Positions 17,506 through 27,630 of a stretch of 40,303 nt of DNA are shown here, one piece after another. Below the pieces are notes generated by a model. It was not told the origin of the DNA. It was given only the letters and a program-made list of their open reading frames with translations, and did not search any database. A program made the position numbers and the translations under genes. Each line of letters opens with the position of its first letter. Positions within the stretch are counted from its first letter, which is position 1. Source of the stretch: an uncultured beta proteobacterium (GTDB lineage Bacteria > Pseudomonadota > Gammaproteobacteria > Burkholderiales > Casimicrobiaceae); contig CAIWHR010000329.1 of the NCBI GenBank assembly GCA_903912485.1, positions 1 through 40,303 on the forward strand, written 5' to 3'.

Positions 17506-18359
17506 GCCGCCTTGTCGGGAGCGACCCGCCCGCCGGCCCGGCGCGCATCCTGCTTCGCCCGGCGCGCGGCTGGAACGCGCTGCGTCTCGGGGAACTGTGG
17601 GAGTATCACGAGGTCGTGCTGGTCCTCGTCTGGCGGGACATCAAGGTCCGCTACGCGCAGGCGGCGCTTGGCTTGGCGTGGGCGGTGCTCCAGCCGGTTG
17701 CGAGCATGATCGTGTTGAGCGTCATCTTCGGGCGCCTCGCCCGCGTGCCTTCCGACGGGCTGCCGTACGCCGCCTTCGCCCTCACCGGACTGCTGCCGTG
17801 GCAGCTTTTTCAGAACGGCGTCCAGCGCTCCAGCCTGAGCCTGGTGCAGAACGCCAACCTCCTGACCCGGGTCTATTTCCCCCGCCTGAGCCTCCCGCTG
17901 GCGGCGGTGCTCGGCACCCTCGTCGACTTCGTCATCGCGGCGCTGGTGCTGGCGGGACTCCTGGCGTGGTACGACTGGACGCCCGCTCCCGAGCGGTTGG
18001 TCTGGGTCCCCGCGCTCGCCGCCCTCGCGGTCCTGAACACCCTCGGCATCGGGCTCTGGCTCTCGGCGCTGAACGTGCGTTATCGCGACGTTCAGCACAC
18101 GCTGCCCTTTCTCCTCCAGCTCGCGCTGCTCGCGTCCCCCATCGCCTACTCGGCGAACCTGATCCCCGAGGGCGGCTGGCGGACGCTCTACGGTCTCAAT
18201 CCCATGGTCGGCGTCATCCAGGGGTTCCGCTGGGCGCTTCTGGGGGGGCCCGCTGCCGGTTCGTTGCTCGCCATCTCGGCCGTCGTCGGCAGCCTGCTGC
18301 TCGTCAGCGGGCTCTACTACTTCCGTCGCGTGGAGTGGAGTTTCGCGGACAGGCTCTGA
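17502..18359 (+). CDS. wzm: Polysaccharide ABC exporter permease (Wzm/KpsM type)
   Basis: Inner-membrane subunit, 285 aa, of an ABC-2 type polysaccharide exporter. An amphipathic N-terminus is followed by LVWRDIKVRYAQAALGLAWAVLQP, broken here as LVWRDIKVRYAQ then ALGLAWAVLQP, the hallmark of Wzm/TagG proteins. Six hydrophobic segments follow, with ALNVRYRDVQHTLPF between the third and fourth and SPIAYSANLIPEG and NPMVGVIQGFRWALLG near the end. The GTG start overlaps the preceding stop and follows GGAGGGGG. Together with the Wzt gene it would move a finished glycan, built on a lipid carrier, across the inner membrane. Confidence 0.92.
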   Translation: MSRLVGSDPPAGPARILLRPARGWNALRLGELWEYHEVVLVLVWRDIKVRYAQAALGLAWAVLQPVASMIVLSVIFGRLARVPSDGLPYAAFALTGLLPWQLFQNGVQRSSLSLVQNANLLTRVYFPRLSLPLAAVLGTLVDFVIAALVLAGLLAWYDWTPAPERLVWVPALAALAVLNTLGIGLWLSALNVRYRDVQHTLPFLLQLALLASPIAYSANLIPEGGWRTLYGLNPMVGVIQGFRWALLGGPAAGSLLAISAVVGSLLLVSGLYYFRRVEWSFADRL

Positions 18360-18361
18360 GG

Positions 18362-18463
18362 ATGAAACCGCACCTGGCTCCTTTCGTTCGGCGTTCCCCG
18401 CGGGGGGCGGGCGTCGCCGTGTGCAGAGCCTCGACGAATTTCGCGCGGCCGGGCGGGCGCTGA
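18362..18463 (+). other. Possible 33-codon bridging mini-ORF
   Basis: ATG two bases after the wzm stop, preceded by TGAGG, and ending four bases before the wzt start. The basic peptide matches no family I know. It fills the only sizeable gap in the export operon and could couple translation of wzm and wzt; chance cannot be excluded. Confidence 0.25.
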
Positions 18464-18467
18464 GGCG

Positions 18468-19741
<1,274 letters not shown>

Positions 19742-19745
<4 letters not shown>

Positions 19746-20671
19746 CGCCCCTGCTCACGATCTTCACCTGCCCCAAGCCGTTCACGCGGGAGTCTATCGC
19801 GCGGATCCAGAACAACGCGATCGGCTCCTGGCGGGCGCTCGGCCCCGAGGTCGAGATCCTGCTGCTCGGCGACGACGAGGGCGTGCGCGCCGCGGCGCAA
19901 CGATTCGGCGTGCGCCATCTCCCCGACGTGGCGAGAAGCGCCTGGGGCACTCCGTTGGTCGCATCGCTGTTCGCGCAGGCCGGGGCCAATGGCCGCTCGC
20001 CGCTGCTCGCCTACGTGAACGCCGACATCATCCTCATGCAGGACTTCGTGCAGGCCGTGCGCGAGGTCGCGGCGCGCTCGGCGCGCTTCCTGATCGTCGG
20101 CAACCGGCGGAACCTGCGCGTCGACACGGAGCTCGATTTCTCCGGCGGCTGGGAGGACGGGTTGCGGCTGGCCGCGCGCACGCGCGGACACGCGCAAGCG
20201 CCGACGGGCAGCGACTACTTCGTCTTTCCCCGGGGGGCCTTCGGCGCGCTGCCCGACCTCTCCGTCGGGCGGGCGGGCTGGGACAACTGGATGATCTTCC
20301 GCGCCCGCAGCCTCGGGCTCGCCGTGGTGGACGCCTCCGCCGCCGTCTGCGCGATCCACCAGGACCACGACTACGCCCACCTGGGCGGGGAGCGCATGCA
20401 TCGGCATCCGGAGAGCCTGCACAACAAGCGTCTCGCCGGCGGCCGCAGCCTCGGGGTCTTCGTGCTTGCGGACGCGGACCACGAGTTGTCGGAGGGCAGG
20501 CTGCGGCGCCGGCCGCTGCGCTGGCGCTCGCTGCGGCGCGAGCTGCAGGTGAGGCTGCTCCTGCGCTGGCCCTCGGTGCGCGCAGGAGAGATCATCCGGC
20601 TCCTGCTCCATCCGATCCGGACCGGCCGCGAGCGCCTGGGTGCGCGGCTGCGTTCGATGCGTCGCGCCTGA
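19742..20671 (+). CDS. Predicted glycosyltransferase with NADIIL motif (copy 2)
   Basis: Protein of 309 aa, paralogous to 16636-17505 over nearly its full length. It has LLTIFTCPKPF, AIGSWRALG, WGTPLVASLF, AYVNADIILM (acidic strand end), DYFVFPRGAFG, GWDNWMI and HQDHDYAHLGGERM. The His/Asp-rich HQDHDYAH block matches HQRHDYSH in copy 1 and may be catalytic or metal-binding. The C-terminal 60 residues are strongly basic (Arg-rich) and could hold the protein to the membrane surface. The start is GTG overlapping the wzt stop. The two copies flanking wzm-wzt suggest successive or alternative transfer steps; the reaction is unknown. Confidence 0.6.
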
Positions 20672-20680
20672 GGCCGAACG

Positions 20681-21625
20681 ATGGTCCGCCGCGGCATCAA
20701 CCCGTCGAAGCGCCTTCCCTCGGGCGCGAAGATTCCGGAACGTCTGACGCTCGCCGTGCTCACCCACGCCCCCTTCATCGGCGGCTACCACGCGGCGGCG
20801 CTGGACGTGGTGTCGCGGACGCTCGACAGCCTGCGCGAGAGCGTCCGCATCCCCTACGACCTCCTGGTGTTCGACAACGGCAGCTGCGCCGAAATGCGCG
20901 ATTTCCTGCTGCAGCGGCAGGGGCGGGGCGACATCCAGTACCTGCTGCTCTCCGAACGCAACCTCGGCAAGTGCGGCGCCTGGAACGTGATCTTCGCCGC
21001 CGCGCCGGGCGAGCTGATCATGTACTGCGACCAGGACGTCCACTTCTCCTCCGGGTGGCTGGAGCAGTCGCTCGCGATCCTCGACGCCTTTCCCGACGCC
21101 GCGATGATCAGCGCGCGGCCGATGCGCCCGTTGCCCGAGCTCTCGTCGGCGACGCTGGCCTGGGCCGAGCGCACGCCGGACGTCGCCGTGGAAGCGGGAA
21201 CGTTCGTGCGTTGGGAGACCGAGTGGGAGATGATGTCCGGCCTCGGCCTGACCGAGGCGCAGGCGCGACTGAGGTACGGGCAGTCGGGCGACGTGCGGTT
21301 GACCCGAGGGGGGGTCAGCGCCCTCGCGGGAGCGTCGCACTGGCAGTTCCTCACCCGCCGCGAGTTCCTGCGCACGCTGCCGCCGCTGGACGGCGGCCGC
21401 CCGCTGGGCGGCGACCTGCAGTTCGACCGCGCGGTGAACGACGCCGGATATCTCCGGCTGATGACCTGCGAGCCGCTGGTCACCCACATCGGCAACACGC
21501 CGGGGCCCGCCGCGCCCGAGGCGCCGCGTCCGGCGCCTCGCGCCACCCGGCGCTGGATCGACCTGCCGCTGGTGAAAAACGGCCTGCTCTGGATCCATGA
21601 CCGGATCTTCTGGCTTTATCATTGA
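20681..21625 (+). CDS. Glycosyltransferase family 2-like protein
   Basis: Protein of 314 aa with a GT-A core: LTLAVLTHAPFIGGYH at the first strand, DLLVFDNGSCAEM at the nucleotide site, LSERNLGKCGAWN helix and MYCDQDVHFSSGW as the metal-binding acidic motif near residues 114-126. A later LGGDLQFDRAVNDAGY occupies the place of the catalytic base motif. The C-terminal 60 residues include a Pro/Ala-rich linker and a basic aromatic end. The ATG lies nine bases after the previous stop, so it belongs to the same operon. Donor and acceptor are unknown. Confidence 0.82.
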   Translation: MVRRGINPSKRLPSGAKIPERLTLAVLTHAPFIGGYHAAALDVVSRTLDSLRESVRIPYDLLVFDNGSCAEMRDFLLQRQGRGDIQYLLLSERNLGKCGAWNVIFAAAPGELIMYCDQDVHFSSGWLEQSLAILDAFPDAAMISARPMRPLPELSSATLAWAERTPDVAVEAGTFVRWETEWEMMSGLGLTEAQARLRYGQSGDVRLTRGGVSALAGASHWQFLTRREFLRTLPPLDGGRPLGGDLQFDRAVNDAGYLRLMTCEPLVTHIGNTPGPAAPEAPRPAPRATRRWIDLPLVKNGLLWIHDRIFWLYH

Positions 21626-21628
21626 CCG

Positions 21629-22450
21629 ATGCACGGGCTCGAGCACGATGGCGAGGCAGCACCGAAGGGACCCGAGAGCGGCACCCAGGCCGCGGTTCTC
21701 GCCCTCGTGCTCGCCCGCGGCGGCTCGAAATCGATTCCGCGCAAGAACATCCGGCCGCTGGCCGGCTTCCCGCTCGTCGCCTACAGCATCGCCGCGGCCG
21801 AGGCCGCGCGCCGCGTGACGCGGATCGTCGTCTCGACCGACGACGAGGAGATCGCTGCGGTCGCGCGCAGCTGCGGTGCCGAGGTCCCTTTCCTTCGTCC
21901 GGAGGAACTCGCGCGCGACGAGACCCTCGACCTGCCGGTGTTCGTCCACGCGCTGCAGTGGCTCGCCCGGACCGAAGGGTATCGTCCGGAGGTGGTGGTC
22001 CACCTGCGCCCGACGAGTCCGCTGTGCCGCCCGGAGTGGATCGACCAGGCGGTCGACCTGCTGCGGGCGAACCCCGCGGCGGACGCGGTGCGCAGCGTCA
22101 CGCCTCCGCCGCACACCCCGTACAAGATGTGGAAGATCGATCCGGCGACGGGCCTGCTGTCGCCGCTGCTCGCCGTCGCCGGCATCCCGGAACCGTACAA
22201 CGCGCCGCGGCAGCTGCTCCCCGAGTGCTGGTGGCAGACCGGACACCTCGACGCCGTCCGGCCCGAGACCATCCTCGGCCGCGGGTCGATGACCGGAACC
22301 GCGATCCTGCCGCTGCGGATCGACCCGCGCTACGCCGTGGACATCGACACCCCGATGGACTGGGAACTCGCCGAAGTCATGATCCGCAGCGGCACGCTGG
22401 AGGTCACCTTCCCCCGCGCGTCGGTGGCCGTGCCGGGGTTGCGCCGGTGA
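21629..22450 (+). CDS. neuA: Acylneuraminate (CMP-nonulosonate) cytidylyltransferase
   Basis: Cytoplasmic enzyme, 273 aa, that activates a nonulosonic acid by transfer to CMP. It has a near-ideal family motif LVLARGGSKSIPRKNIRPL (residues about 27-45), then VVSTDDEEIAAVA, PFLRPEELARD, VVHLRPTSPLCRP, a mid-domain KMWKIDP block and the C-terminal AVDIDTPMDWELAE. An N-terminal extension of about 22 polar residues precedes the core. It starts three bases after the previous stop and its own stop overlaps the next GTG. It is the best conserved of the three cytidylyltransferase-like proteins in the window and the obvious partner of NeuB at 10946-12022, although the two are in different operons. Confidence 0.88.
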   Translation: MHGLEHDGEAAPKGPESGTQAAVLALVLARGGSKSIPRKNIRPLAGFPLVAYSIAAAEAARRVTRIVVSTDDEEIAAVARSCGAEVPFLRPEELARDETLDLPVFVHALQWLARTEGYRPEVVVHLRPTSPLCRPEWIDQAVDLLRANPAADAVRSVTPPPHTPYKMWKIDPATGLLSPLLAVAGIPEPYNAPRQLLPECWWQTGHLDAVRPETILGRGSMTGTAILPLRIDPRYAVDIDTPMDWELAEVMIRSGTLEVTFPRASVAVPGLRR

Positions 22451-24087
22451 ATCTCGACGCGTTTCCGGGACCGTTCGCGCACGGGGCGGGCCGGCTCCTG
22501 GCCGCCGCCGTCGCGCCTTCGTCGCGATCCCGCCAGCGTCACGCCATGCGCCTCGCGCGCGAACTCGCGACGCTGGAGCGTTCCCGTCCGTCCGACGGAG
22601 CGCCCGTCCTGTTCTTCGACGCCTCGGCGCGCCTCGGCGCGTTGAGCCACAACGCCGCCTACTCGCTGCTCGCGGGCTGGAGCCTTCGCCATGCCGGCGT
22701 CCCCGTCGTCCGGCTGGTCTGCGCGGGGGGGCTGTGGCCGTGCGTGCTCGGCGCCGCGACCCGGCGTCGCGGGGGCCCCTCGCCCTGTGCGTCGTGCATC
22801 GCGCAGTCGCGGCGCATCCACGGCGGAACCGATCTGCGCTGGCTGCCGCCGGCGGCGGCCGCCGCTGCGGCGCCGGGCGCGGCGTCGCTGGGCACGCTCC
22901 TCGACCACGAGGAGGAAGGCATTCCGCTCGGCCGCATCGTGCTCCCGTCGGTGCGCTGGGCGCTGCGCCGCCACCACCTCGACGACGATCCGCCGACGCG
23001 CGCGCTGGTGTCGGCGACCATCGGCGCGGCGGCGGGTTTCGCCAGGCAGGCCCGCGAGCTGCTCGCGCGGCTGCAGCCGCGGGCGGTCGTCGCGTTCAAC
23101 GGCACTCAGTTCCCCGAGGCGGTCCTGCGCCGGGTCGCCGGCGACGCCGGCGTGCGGGTGGTGACGCACGAAGTCGGCTACACGCCGTGTTCCGCCTACT
23201 TCTCGCACGGCATCGCGACCACCCGCGAGATCGACATTCCGGAAGACTTTGCGCTCGGCCCCGACGACGAGGCGCGCCTCGACGCGCATCTCGCGCGCCG
23301 CTTCGCCGGAGACTTCACGATGGCGGGCGTGCGCTTCTGGCCGCGGATGGAAGCGCTGCCCGCGGCGCTGCGCGAACGCGCCGCGCGCCACCAGCGCGTG
23401 GTCGCGGTGTTCACCAACGTCGCGTTCGACACCAGCCAGGTGCACGCCGCCACGATCTTCCCCGACATGTTCGCGTGGCTCGACGCGGTCCGCGATCTCG
23501 CCCTGCAGTCCCCGTCCACCCTCTTCGTGCTGCGAACGCATCCCGACGAGGCCCGGCCCGGGCGCGTGAGCCGGGAGACGGTCCAGGCCTGGGCCCGGCG
23601 CAGCGGCGCCGACACGCTGGACAACGTCGTGCTGCTGGGGCCGACCGATCCGACCAGTTCCTACGATCTCGCGACCTGCGCCGCGTTCGTCGTCGTGTAC
23701 AACTCCACCATCGCGCTGGAGGCGATCATGCTCGGCAAGGCCGTGCTCTGCGGCGGCAGGGCGCGCTACACGCCGTACGGCATCGGGCTCGCTCCCGCCA
23801 CCCGCGAGGAATTCTCCGCGATCTTCCGCCGGCTGCTGTCCGGCGACATCGGCGGCGCGACGGCCGGCGAGAGGGACCGCGCGCGCCGCTTCGTCTGCTT
23901 CCAGGATTTTGTGGCGTCGATTCCCTTCGACACGTGGCTCGCCGAGGATCCGCGCCGCCCCGGCGAAGTCGCCATCCGCGACGTGCCGCTGGCGAGTCTC
24001 GACCCGGCGGCGTCGGCGGCGATGGCCCGGCTGCATCGCGGGATTCTCGACGGGGCGTCGTTCGCAGCGTCGGGAGATCGCGGATGA
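22447..24087 (+). CDS. Capsule/surface-carbohydrate biosynthesis protein, GT-B-like
   Basis: Large protein of 546 aa. The first half holds a Cys cluster (C-x2-C in CASCIAQS) and VVAFNGTQFPEAVLRRVA, followed by VVTHEVGYTPCSAYFSHG. The second half has LFVLRTHPDEARPGR and VVVYNSTIALEAIMLGKAVLC, closely matching the donor-site helix of capsule synthases of the KpsC/KpsS and LipA/LipB group, where a Ser-Thr-x-x-x-Glu-Ala pattern contacts the nucleotide sugar. No signal peptide is seen. The GTG start overlaps the neuA stop (GTGA), and its stop overlaps the next ATG (ATGA). The coupling with neuA makes a CMP-sugar-using transferase attractive, but that is inference. Confidence 0.68.
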   Translation: MNLDAFPGPFAHGAGRLLAAAVAPSSRSRQRHAMRLARELATLERSRPSDGAPVLFFDASARLGALSHNAAYSLLAGWSLRHAGVPVVRLVCAGGLWPCVLGAATRRRGGPSPCASCIAQSRRIHGGTDLRWLPPAAAAAAAPGAASLGTLLDHEEEGIPLGRIVLPSVRWALRRHHLDDDPPTRALVSATIGAAAGFARQARELLARLQPRAVVAFNGTQFPEAVLRRVAGDAGVRVVTHEVGYTPCSAYFSHGIATTREIDIPEDFALGPDDEARLDAHLARRFAGDFTMAGVRFWPRMEALPAALRERAARHQRVVAVFTNVAFDTSQVHAATIFPDMFAWLDAVRDLALQSPSTLFVLRTHPDEARPGRVSRETVQAWARRSGADTLDNVVLLGPTDPTSSYDLATCAAFVVVYNSTIALEAIMLGKAVLCGGRARYTPYGIGLAPATREEFSAIFRRLLSGDIGGATAGERDRARRFVCFQDFVASIPFDTWLAEDPRRPGEVAIRDVPLASLDPAASAAMARLHRGILDGASFAASGDRG

Positions 24088-24875
24088 GGGAGTTCGTTCC
24101 CGATTCCGTCCGCGACGGCGTGGGCGCGCTGCTGCGCGGCGCGCGCGCCGTCGTCCGGCGCGCGGGCGTCGGCCCGTGGGCGGCCAACGCCGCCCGGCTG
24201 CGGCAGTTCGCCGACCTGCACCGGGGCCGGCGCTGCTTCATCCTGGGCAACGGCCCGAGCCTCGCCCAGACCGACCTCGAACCGCTGCGCGGCGAGATCA
24301 GCTTTGCGCTCAATCGCGGCTACCTGCTGCGGACCGAGCGCGGCTTCACGCCGACGTACCTGGTGGCGGTCAACGACCTCGTCCTGGGTCAGTGCGCGGC
24401 CGATCTCGCCGGACTCGACCTGCCGCGCTTCATCGGCTGGCGTGCGCGCAGGCTCTTCGCGCCGGACCCGCGGATCCACTTCCTCGACACGCGCCAGACC
24501 GGCGCCAACGGCTTCTCCCGCGACATCACCCGCGAGGTGTACGAGGGCTACACGGTGACGTACGTCGCGCTCCAGCTCGCGTACTACATGGGCTTCGACG
24601 ACGTCATCCTGATCGGCGTCGATCACCGGTTCGCGACGCAGGGCCGGCCGAATCGCACCGTGGTGTCGCAGGGCGCCGACCGCGACCACTTCTCGGCGGC
24701 GTATTTCGGGCCCGGCTTCGCGTGGCAGCTCCCCGACCTCGCGCGTTCGGAGCGCGCCTACCGCCGCGCGCACGAGGCTTTCGTCGCGGCCGGTCGCCGC
24801 GTGGGCGACGCGACCATCGGCGGCGGTCTCGCCGTCTTTCCCAAGGTGGACTACGCAGGACTCTTTCGCCGATGA
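24084..24875 (+). CDS. DUF115/MAF_flag10-like protein, candidate nonulosonate transferase
   Basis: Protein of 263 aa. It has the FILGNGPSL loop near residue 52 and YYMGFDDVILIGVDHRF near residue 170, the two marks of the DUF115 (MAF_flag10/MptE-like) Rossmann-type domain. Maf proteins with this domain transfer pseudaminic or legionaminic acid to flagellin, and GT42 sialyltransferases share a similar loop. Here the domain stands alone, without the flanking regions of flagellar Maf proteins. It lies between neuA plus a capsule-synthase-like gene and a further cytidylyltransferase-like gene, all coupled by overlaps. Transfer of a CMP-activated nonulosonate to a glycan is therefore likely but unproven. 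Confidence 0.7.
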   Translation: MREFVPDSVRDGVGALLRGARAVVRRAGVGPWAANAARLRQFADLHRGRRCFILGNGPSLAQTDLEPLRGEISFALNRGYLLRTERGFTPTYLVAVNDLVLGQCAADLAGLDLPRFIGWRARRLFAPDPRIHFLDTRQTGANGFSRDITREVYEGYTVTYVALQLAYYMGFDDVILIGVDHRFATQGRPNRTVVSQGADRDHFSAAYFGPGFAWQLPDLARSERAYRRAHEAFVAAGRRVGDATIGGGLAVFPKVDYAGLFRR

Positions 24876-24943
24876 ACCTCCATTTCGAGCCGCGTCGCGG
24901 GGCTGGCGCAGGCGGCGTCGCCTGCGCCGGAAGATTGCCGTGA
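24872..24943 (+). other. Possible 23-codon bridging mini-ORF
   Basis: Starts with an ATG that overlaps the DUF115 gene stop (ATGA) and ends with a TGA that overlaps the GTG start of the next gene (GTGA). The peptide is Gly/Ala/Arg-rich and matches nothing known. It would carry ribosomes across the only gap in this part of the operon. Confidence 0.3.
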
Positions 24944-25614
24944 CGCGAGTCGCCGCCCTGGTCCCGATGCGCCACCACAGCCAGCGCGTGGCGGAAAAGA
25001 ACTACCGGCCGCTGGCCGGCCGTCCGCTCTACCACTGGATCGTCGAGAGCCTGCTGCAATGCCCGGAAATCGGCGAGGTCGTCGTCGACACCGACAGCCC
25101 GGTGATCGCGGCCGGCGTCCGTGCCGGCTTTCCCGGCGTGCGACTGATCCCGCGGCCGGAGCGGCTGGCCGGCGACGACGTCAGCATGAACGAGATCCTG
25201 CTGCACGACACGACGCTGGTCGACGCCGACATCTTCGTCCAGACGCACTGCACGAATCCGCTGCTCACGCCGGCGAGCATCGGGCGGGCGATCCGGACCT
25301 TCGTCGCCGCACGGCCGCAGCACGACTCGCTGTTCTCGGTCACGCGCCTGCAGACCCGTCTCTGGGACGCCGAAGGGCGTCCGATCAACCACGACCCCGC
25401 CGTCCTGCTGCAGACGCAGGATCTCCCGCCCGTGTTCGAGGAGAACTCCTGCCTCTACCTGTTCACCGCGGCCACGCTGCGCGAGCGCAGCAATCGCATC
25501 GGTGCGCGTCCGCTGACCTTCGAGCTCCCGCCCGGCGAGGCCTGCGACATCGACCAGGAGATCGACTTCCAGATCGCCGAGTTCCTGATGGAGCGCCGGC
25601 TGCGCCGGACGTGA
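24940..25614 (+). CDS. CMP-sugar (acylneuraminate) cytidylyltransferase-like protein
   Basis: Protein of 224 aa, of normal length for a NeuA/LegF/PseF-type enzyme. The nucleotide loop reads LVPMRHHSQRVAEKNYRPLAG: Arg and Lys-Asn are kept, but the usual Gly-Ser is His-Ser and the Pro before Lys-Asn is Glu. VVVDTDSPVI, FVQTHCTNPLLTP and CDIDQEIDFQIAE align with the STDDEEI, LQPTSPLR and DIDTPEDF elements. The MRHHSxRV variant is recognisable in a subgroup of CMP-sugar synthetase-like proteins often seen in glycan loci. The GTG start overlaps a preceding mini-ORF stop, and the stop overlaps the next GTG. It probably activates a different acid sugar from that of the NeuA at 21629. Confidence 0.78.
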   Translation: MTRVAALVPMRHHSQRVAEKNYRPLAGRPLYHWIVESLLQCPEIGEVVVDTDSPVIAAGVRAGFPGVRLIPRPERLAGDDVSMNEILLHDTTLVDADIFVQTHCTNPLLTPASIGRAIRTFVAARPQHDSLFSVTRLQTRLWDAEGRPINHDPAVLLQTQDLPPVFEENSCLYLFTAATLRERSNRIGARPLTFELPPGEACDIDQEIDFQIAEFLMERRLRRT

Positions 25615-26681
25615 GCCTCGGGACGATGTCTTCTCCAGCCGGCCGGGAGCTGCCGCCTCCGCCCGCCGGCCGCAGCGGCTGGCCCTGGGATGCGGCCGGC
25701 ACGCAGGCGCGGCCGGGCCCCGGCGACGTCTCCGCGCTGCCCAGGATCAGCATCGTCACGCCGTCGCTCGATCAGGGCCGGTTCCTCGAGGAAGCGCTGC
25801 GTTCGGTGCTGCTGCAGGGCTACCCGAATCTGGAATACATCGTCGTCGACGGAGGAAGCTGCGACGACAGCGTGGAGATCATCCGGCGCTACGCGCCGTG
25901 GCTGAGCGCCTGGGTGAGCGAAAAGGACCGCGGTCAGAGTCACGCCATCAACAAGGGCTGGGCCGTGGCCACCGGCGACCTCGTCGCGTACCTGAACGGC
26001 GACGACACCTATCGACCGGGCGCGCTGCTGCGAGTGGCGCAGGCGTGGGCGAAGCGCCGCGACGCCGTCATGGTCGCCGGCGCCATCGTGGCGACGGACG
26101 AGCGCTCGCTCGCGACCGGCTCCCCCGCCTTGCCGCGGCTGCCCGGCCCCGCACCGCTGGATCTGTCGATCGTCGATCCCGAGCACTGGCGCCTGCCCCA
26201 GCAATCGTGCTTCTGGTCGCGCGCCGCGCTCGACCGGGTCGGCGGTCAGCTGCGCGAGGATCTGCACTACACGATGGACCGGGAGCTGATGTATCGGCTG
26301 TGCCGCGAAGGACCGGTCACCCTCGTCGACGACGTCCTGGCGACCTACCGGTTCCACGCCGCGAGCAAGTCGGTCAGCGCCATCCTCGCCTTCCACGGCG
26401 AAGACCCCAAAGCCCTCTCCTGCTGCACCTGGGGGGGAGACGATGCGAGGCGCCGCAGGAGTCAGGTGGCGCGATGGCGCCTCGCGCAGGGGCATTTCAA
26501 GTACGCGCGCAGCGTTTCCTCGCCGCTGGCGACGCTGCGGCACCTGTCGGCTGCGGCCTGGTATCGGCGCGGCTACCTCGCCCGATCGGGGTTCTACGGG
26601 ATCGCGCTCGACGCGTTCGGCCTCAAGGCACCGCTCGAGGCGATGGGGCGCCGCCTGCGCCGGCGCCGTGCCTCGGGCTGA
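25611..26681 (+). CDS. Family 2 glycosyltransferase
   Basis: Enzyme of 356 aa. After a Pro/Gly-rich N-terminal segment of about 40 residues comes a typical GT2 core: ISIVTPSLDQGRFLEEAL, YIVVDGGSCDDSVEII, VSEKDRGQSHAINKGW and LVAYLNGDDTYRPGAL, where NGDD is the metal site. Later blocks PQQSCFWSRAALDRVGG and HYTMDRELMYRL match WcaA/SpsA-like transferases that build capsule or O-antigen. The GTG at 25611 overlaps the preceding stop; an ATG at 25626 is an alternative start. A G7 run near 26431 does not disturb the frame. Last gene of the rightward polysaccharide operon. Confidence 0.87.
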   Translation: MSLGTMSSPAGRELPPPPAGRSGWPWDAAGTQARPGPGDVSALPRISIVTPSLDQGRFLEEALRSVLLQGYPNLEYIVVDGGSCDDSVEIIRRYAPWLSAWVSEKDRGQSHAINKGWAVATGDLVAYLNGDDTYRPGALLRVAQAWAKRRDAVMVAGAIVATDERSLATGSPALPRLPGPAPLDLSIVDPEHWRLPQQSCFWSRAALDRVGGQLREDLHYTMDRELMYRLCREGPVTLVDDVLATYRFHAASKSVSAILAFHGEDPKALSCCTWGGDDARRRRSQVARWRLAQGHFKYARSVSSPLATLRHLSAAAWYRRGYLARSGFYGIALDAFGLKAPLEAMGRRLRRRRASG

Positions 26682-26770
26682 CCGGCGAACGCGTCGCCGC
26701 GATCGCCGCGACGCGAGGTGCCCGCGGCCCCGGGGTCCCGCGGACGCCCGGCGTGGTGCGCGGGCCGCGG

Positions 26771-27445
26771 CTAGACGGCGGCGTTGATCTGCCCGCCGGG
26801 CGTCGCGGCCACCGCGCCGTTGGCGCGATAGCTGGCGATGCCGGGGTGGACGGTGCCGCCCGATGTCCCGGCCTCCTTCGCCGGAGGCGCCGCTGCCGGC
26901 GCGCTGTCCTGAGTGCCGGCCTTGGCGGCTGCCAGTTTCTCCGCGACCAGCTGCTGCTGCTGCGCCTGCATTTTCATCTTCGCGGCGTTGCTGGCGACGG
27001 AGCGGTCCTGCGGCGAAGGGTCGGCCGGGGCCACGGCGGCGGCCTGGATCCTTTCCGCCTTGGCGATGGTCTCCTGCGGCGTTCTGCCCGGCGACATGTC
27101 GATCGAGACCTCGCCGCTGACCGCGTACTGCACGCCGTCGGGGCCGCGCTGGTAGCCGTAGGTGGCGCCGCTGGTCGCCAGCCCGCCGGCGGCGGCGAGG
27201 TGCGCCTGTTCGTGGGTGCGCACGACGCGGTCGATCCGCGACAGTTCGGCGATCAGCTTGCGATCCCGCACCGCCTTGGCCTGATCCTGCCGCGCCTGCG
27301 GCGAATCCGGAACGCCCGGACGATCGCCGGCGGCGCCCGCTGGGGCGCCGCGTTCCGGCTCGCCCTCGGCCTTCTGCCCCTGCGGCCTGGCCGCAGCGGG
27401 CGGAAAGCTGGAACCGGACGGAATGGAAACCGACGCGGAGATCAT
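26771..27445 (-). CDS. SprA-related putative metalloprotease (CJM1_0395-like)
   Basis: Protein of 224 aa. The central block RIDRVVRTHEQAHLAAAG, then YGYQRGPDGVQYAVSGEVSI (residues about 70-115), is the conserved part of the SprA-related family, annotated as putative metalloproteases. HEQAH is the zinc-type HExxH motif. On either side are long Ala/Gln/Pro-rich low-complexity stretches. No signal peptide is evident at the ATG at 27445. The gene stands alone between the polysaccharide and arsenic regions and is convergent with the former. Activity and substrate are unknown. Confidence 0.75.
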   Translation of the reverse strand: MISASVSIPSGSSFPPAAARPQGQKAEGEPERGAPAGAAGDRPGVPDSPQARQDQAKAVRDRKLIAELSRIDRVVRTHEQAHLAAAGGLATSGATYGYQRGPDGVQYAVSGEVSIDMSPGRTPQETIAKAERIQAAAVAPADPSPQDRSVASNAAKMKMQAQQQQLVAEKLAAAKAGTQDSAPAAAPPAKEAGTSGGTVHPGIASYRANGAVAATPGGQINAAV

Positions 27446-27550
27446 CCCTGAAATGTAGGCTTTTCGGGCAGGAACGCAAGTCGAACGACGAAGCGACGCC
27501 GTGGCGGCAGGATCGCGCGGCGCGGCGCTGGACTGGGGGTGCCCACTCGT

Positions 27551-27582
27551 CTATCATTTCCATATTCGTCAAATCATCTGTG
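27551..27582. promoter_or_regulatory. AT-rich promoter region of the ars operon, possible ArsR half-site
   Basis: A rare AT-rich island about 50-80 bases before the arsC start, lying between divergent genes. It includes ATATTCG (27562-27568), which resembles one arm of proteobacterial ArsR operators, but the second arm is poor. No clear -35/-10 pair could be fixed. Confidence 0.25.
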
Positions 27583-27630
27583 CTTCGAACGCAAGCATTG
27601 ACCGACGTTCCCCCCAGAGCCGCCATCACC

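Noticed and set aside
26431-26437. G7 run in the last glycosyltransferase gene as a second switch site
   Set aside because: The frame continues into sensible sequence after the run. Other G7 runs (near 18242 and 39745) are also without effect.
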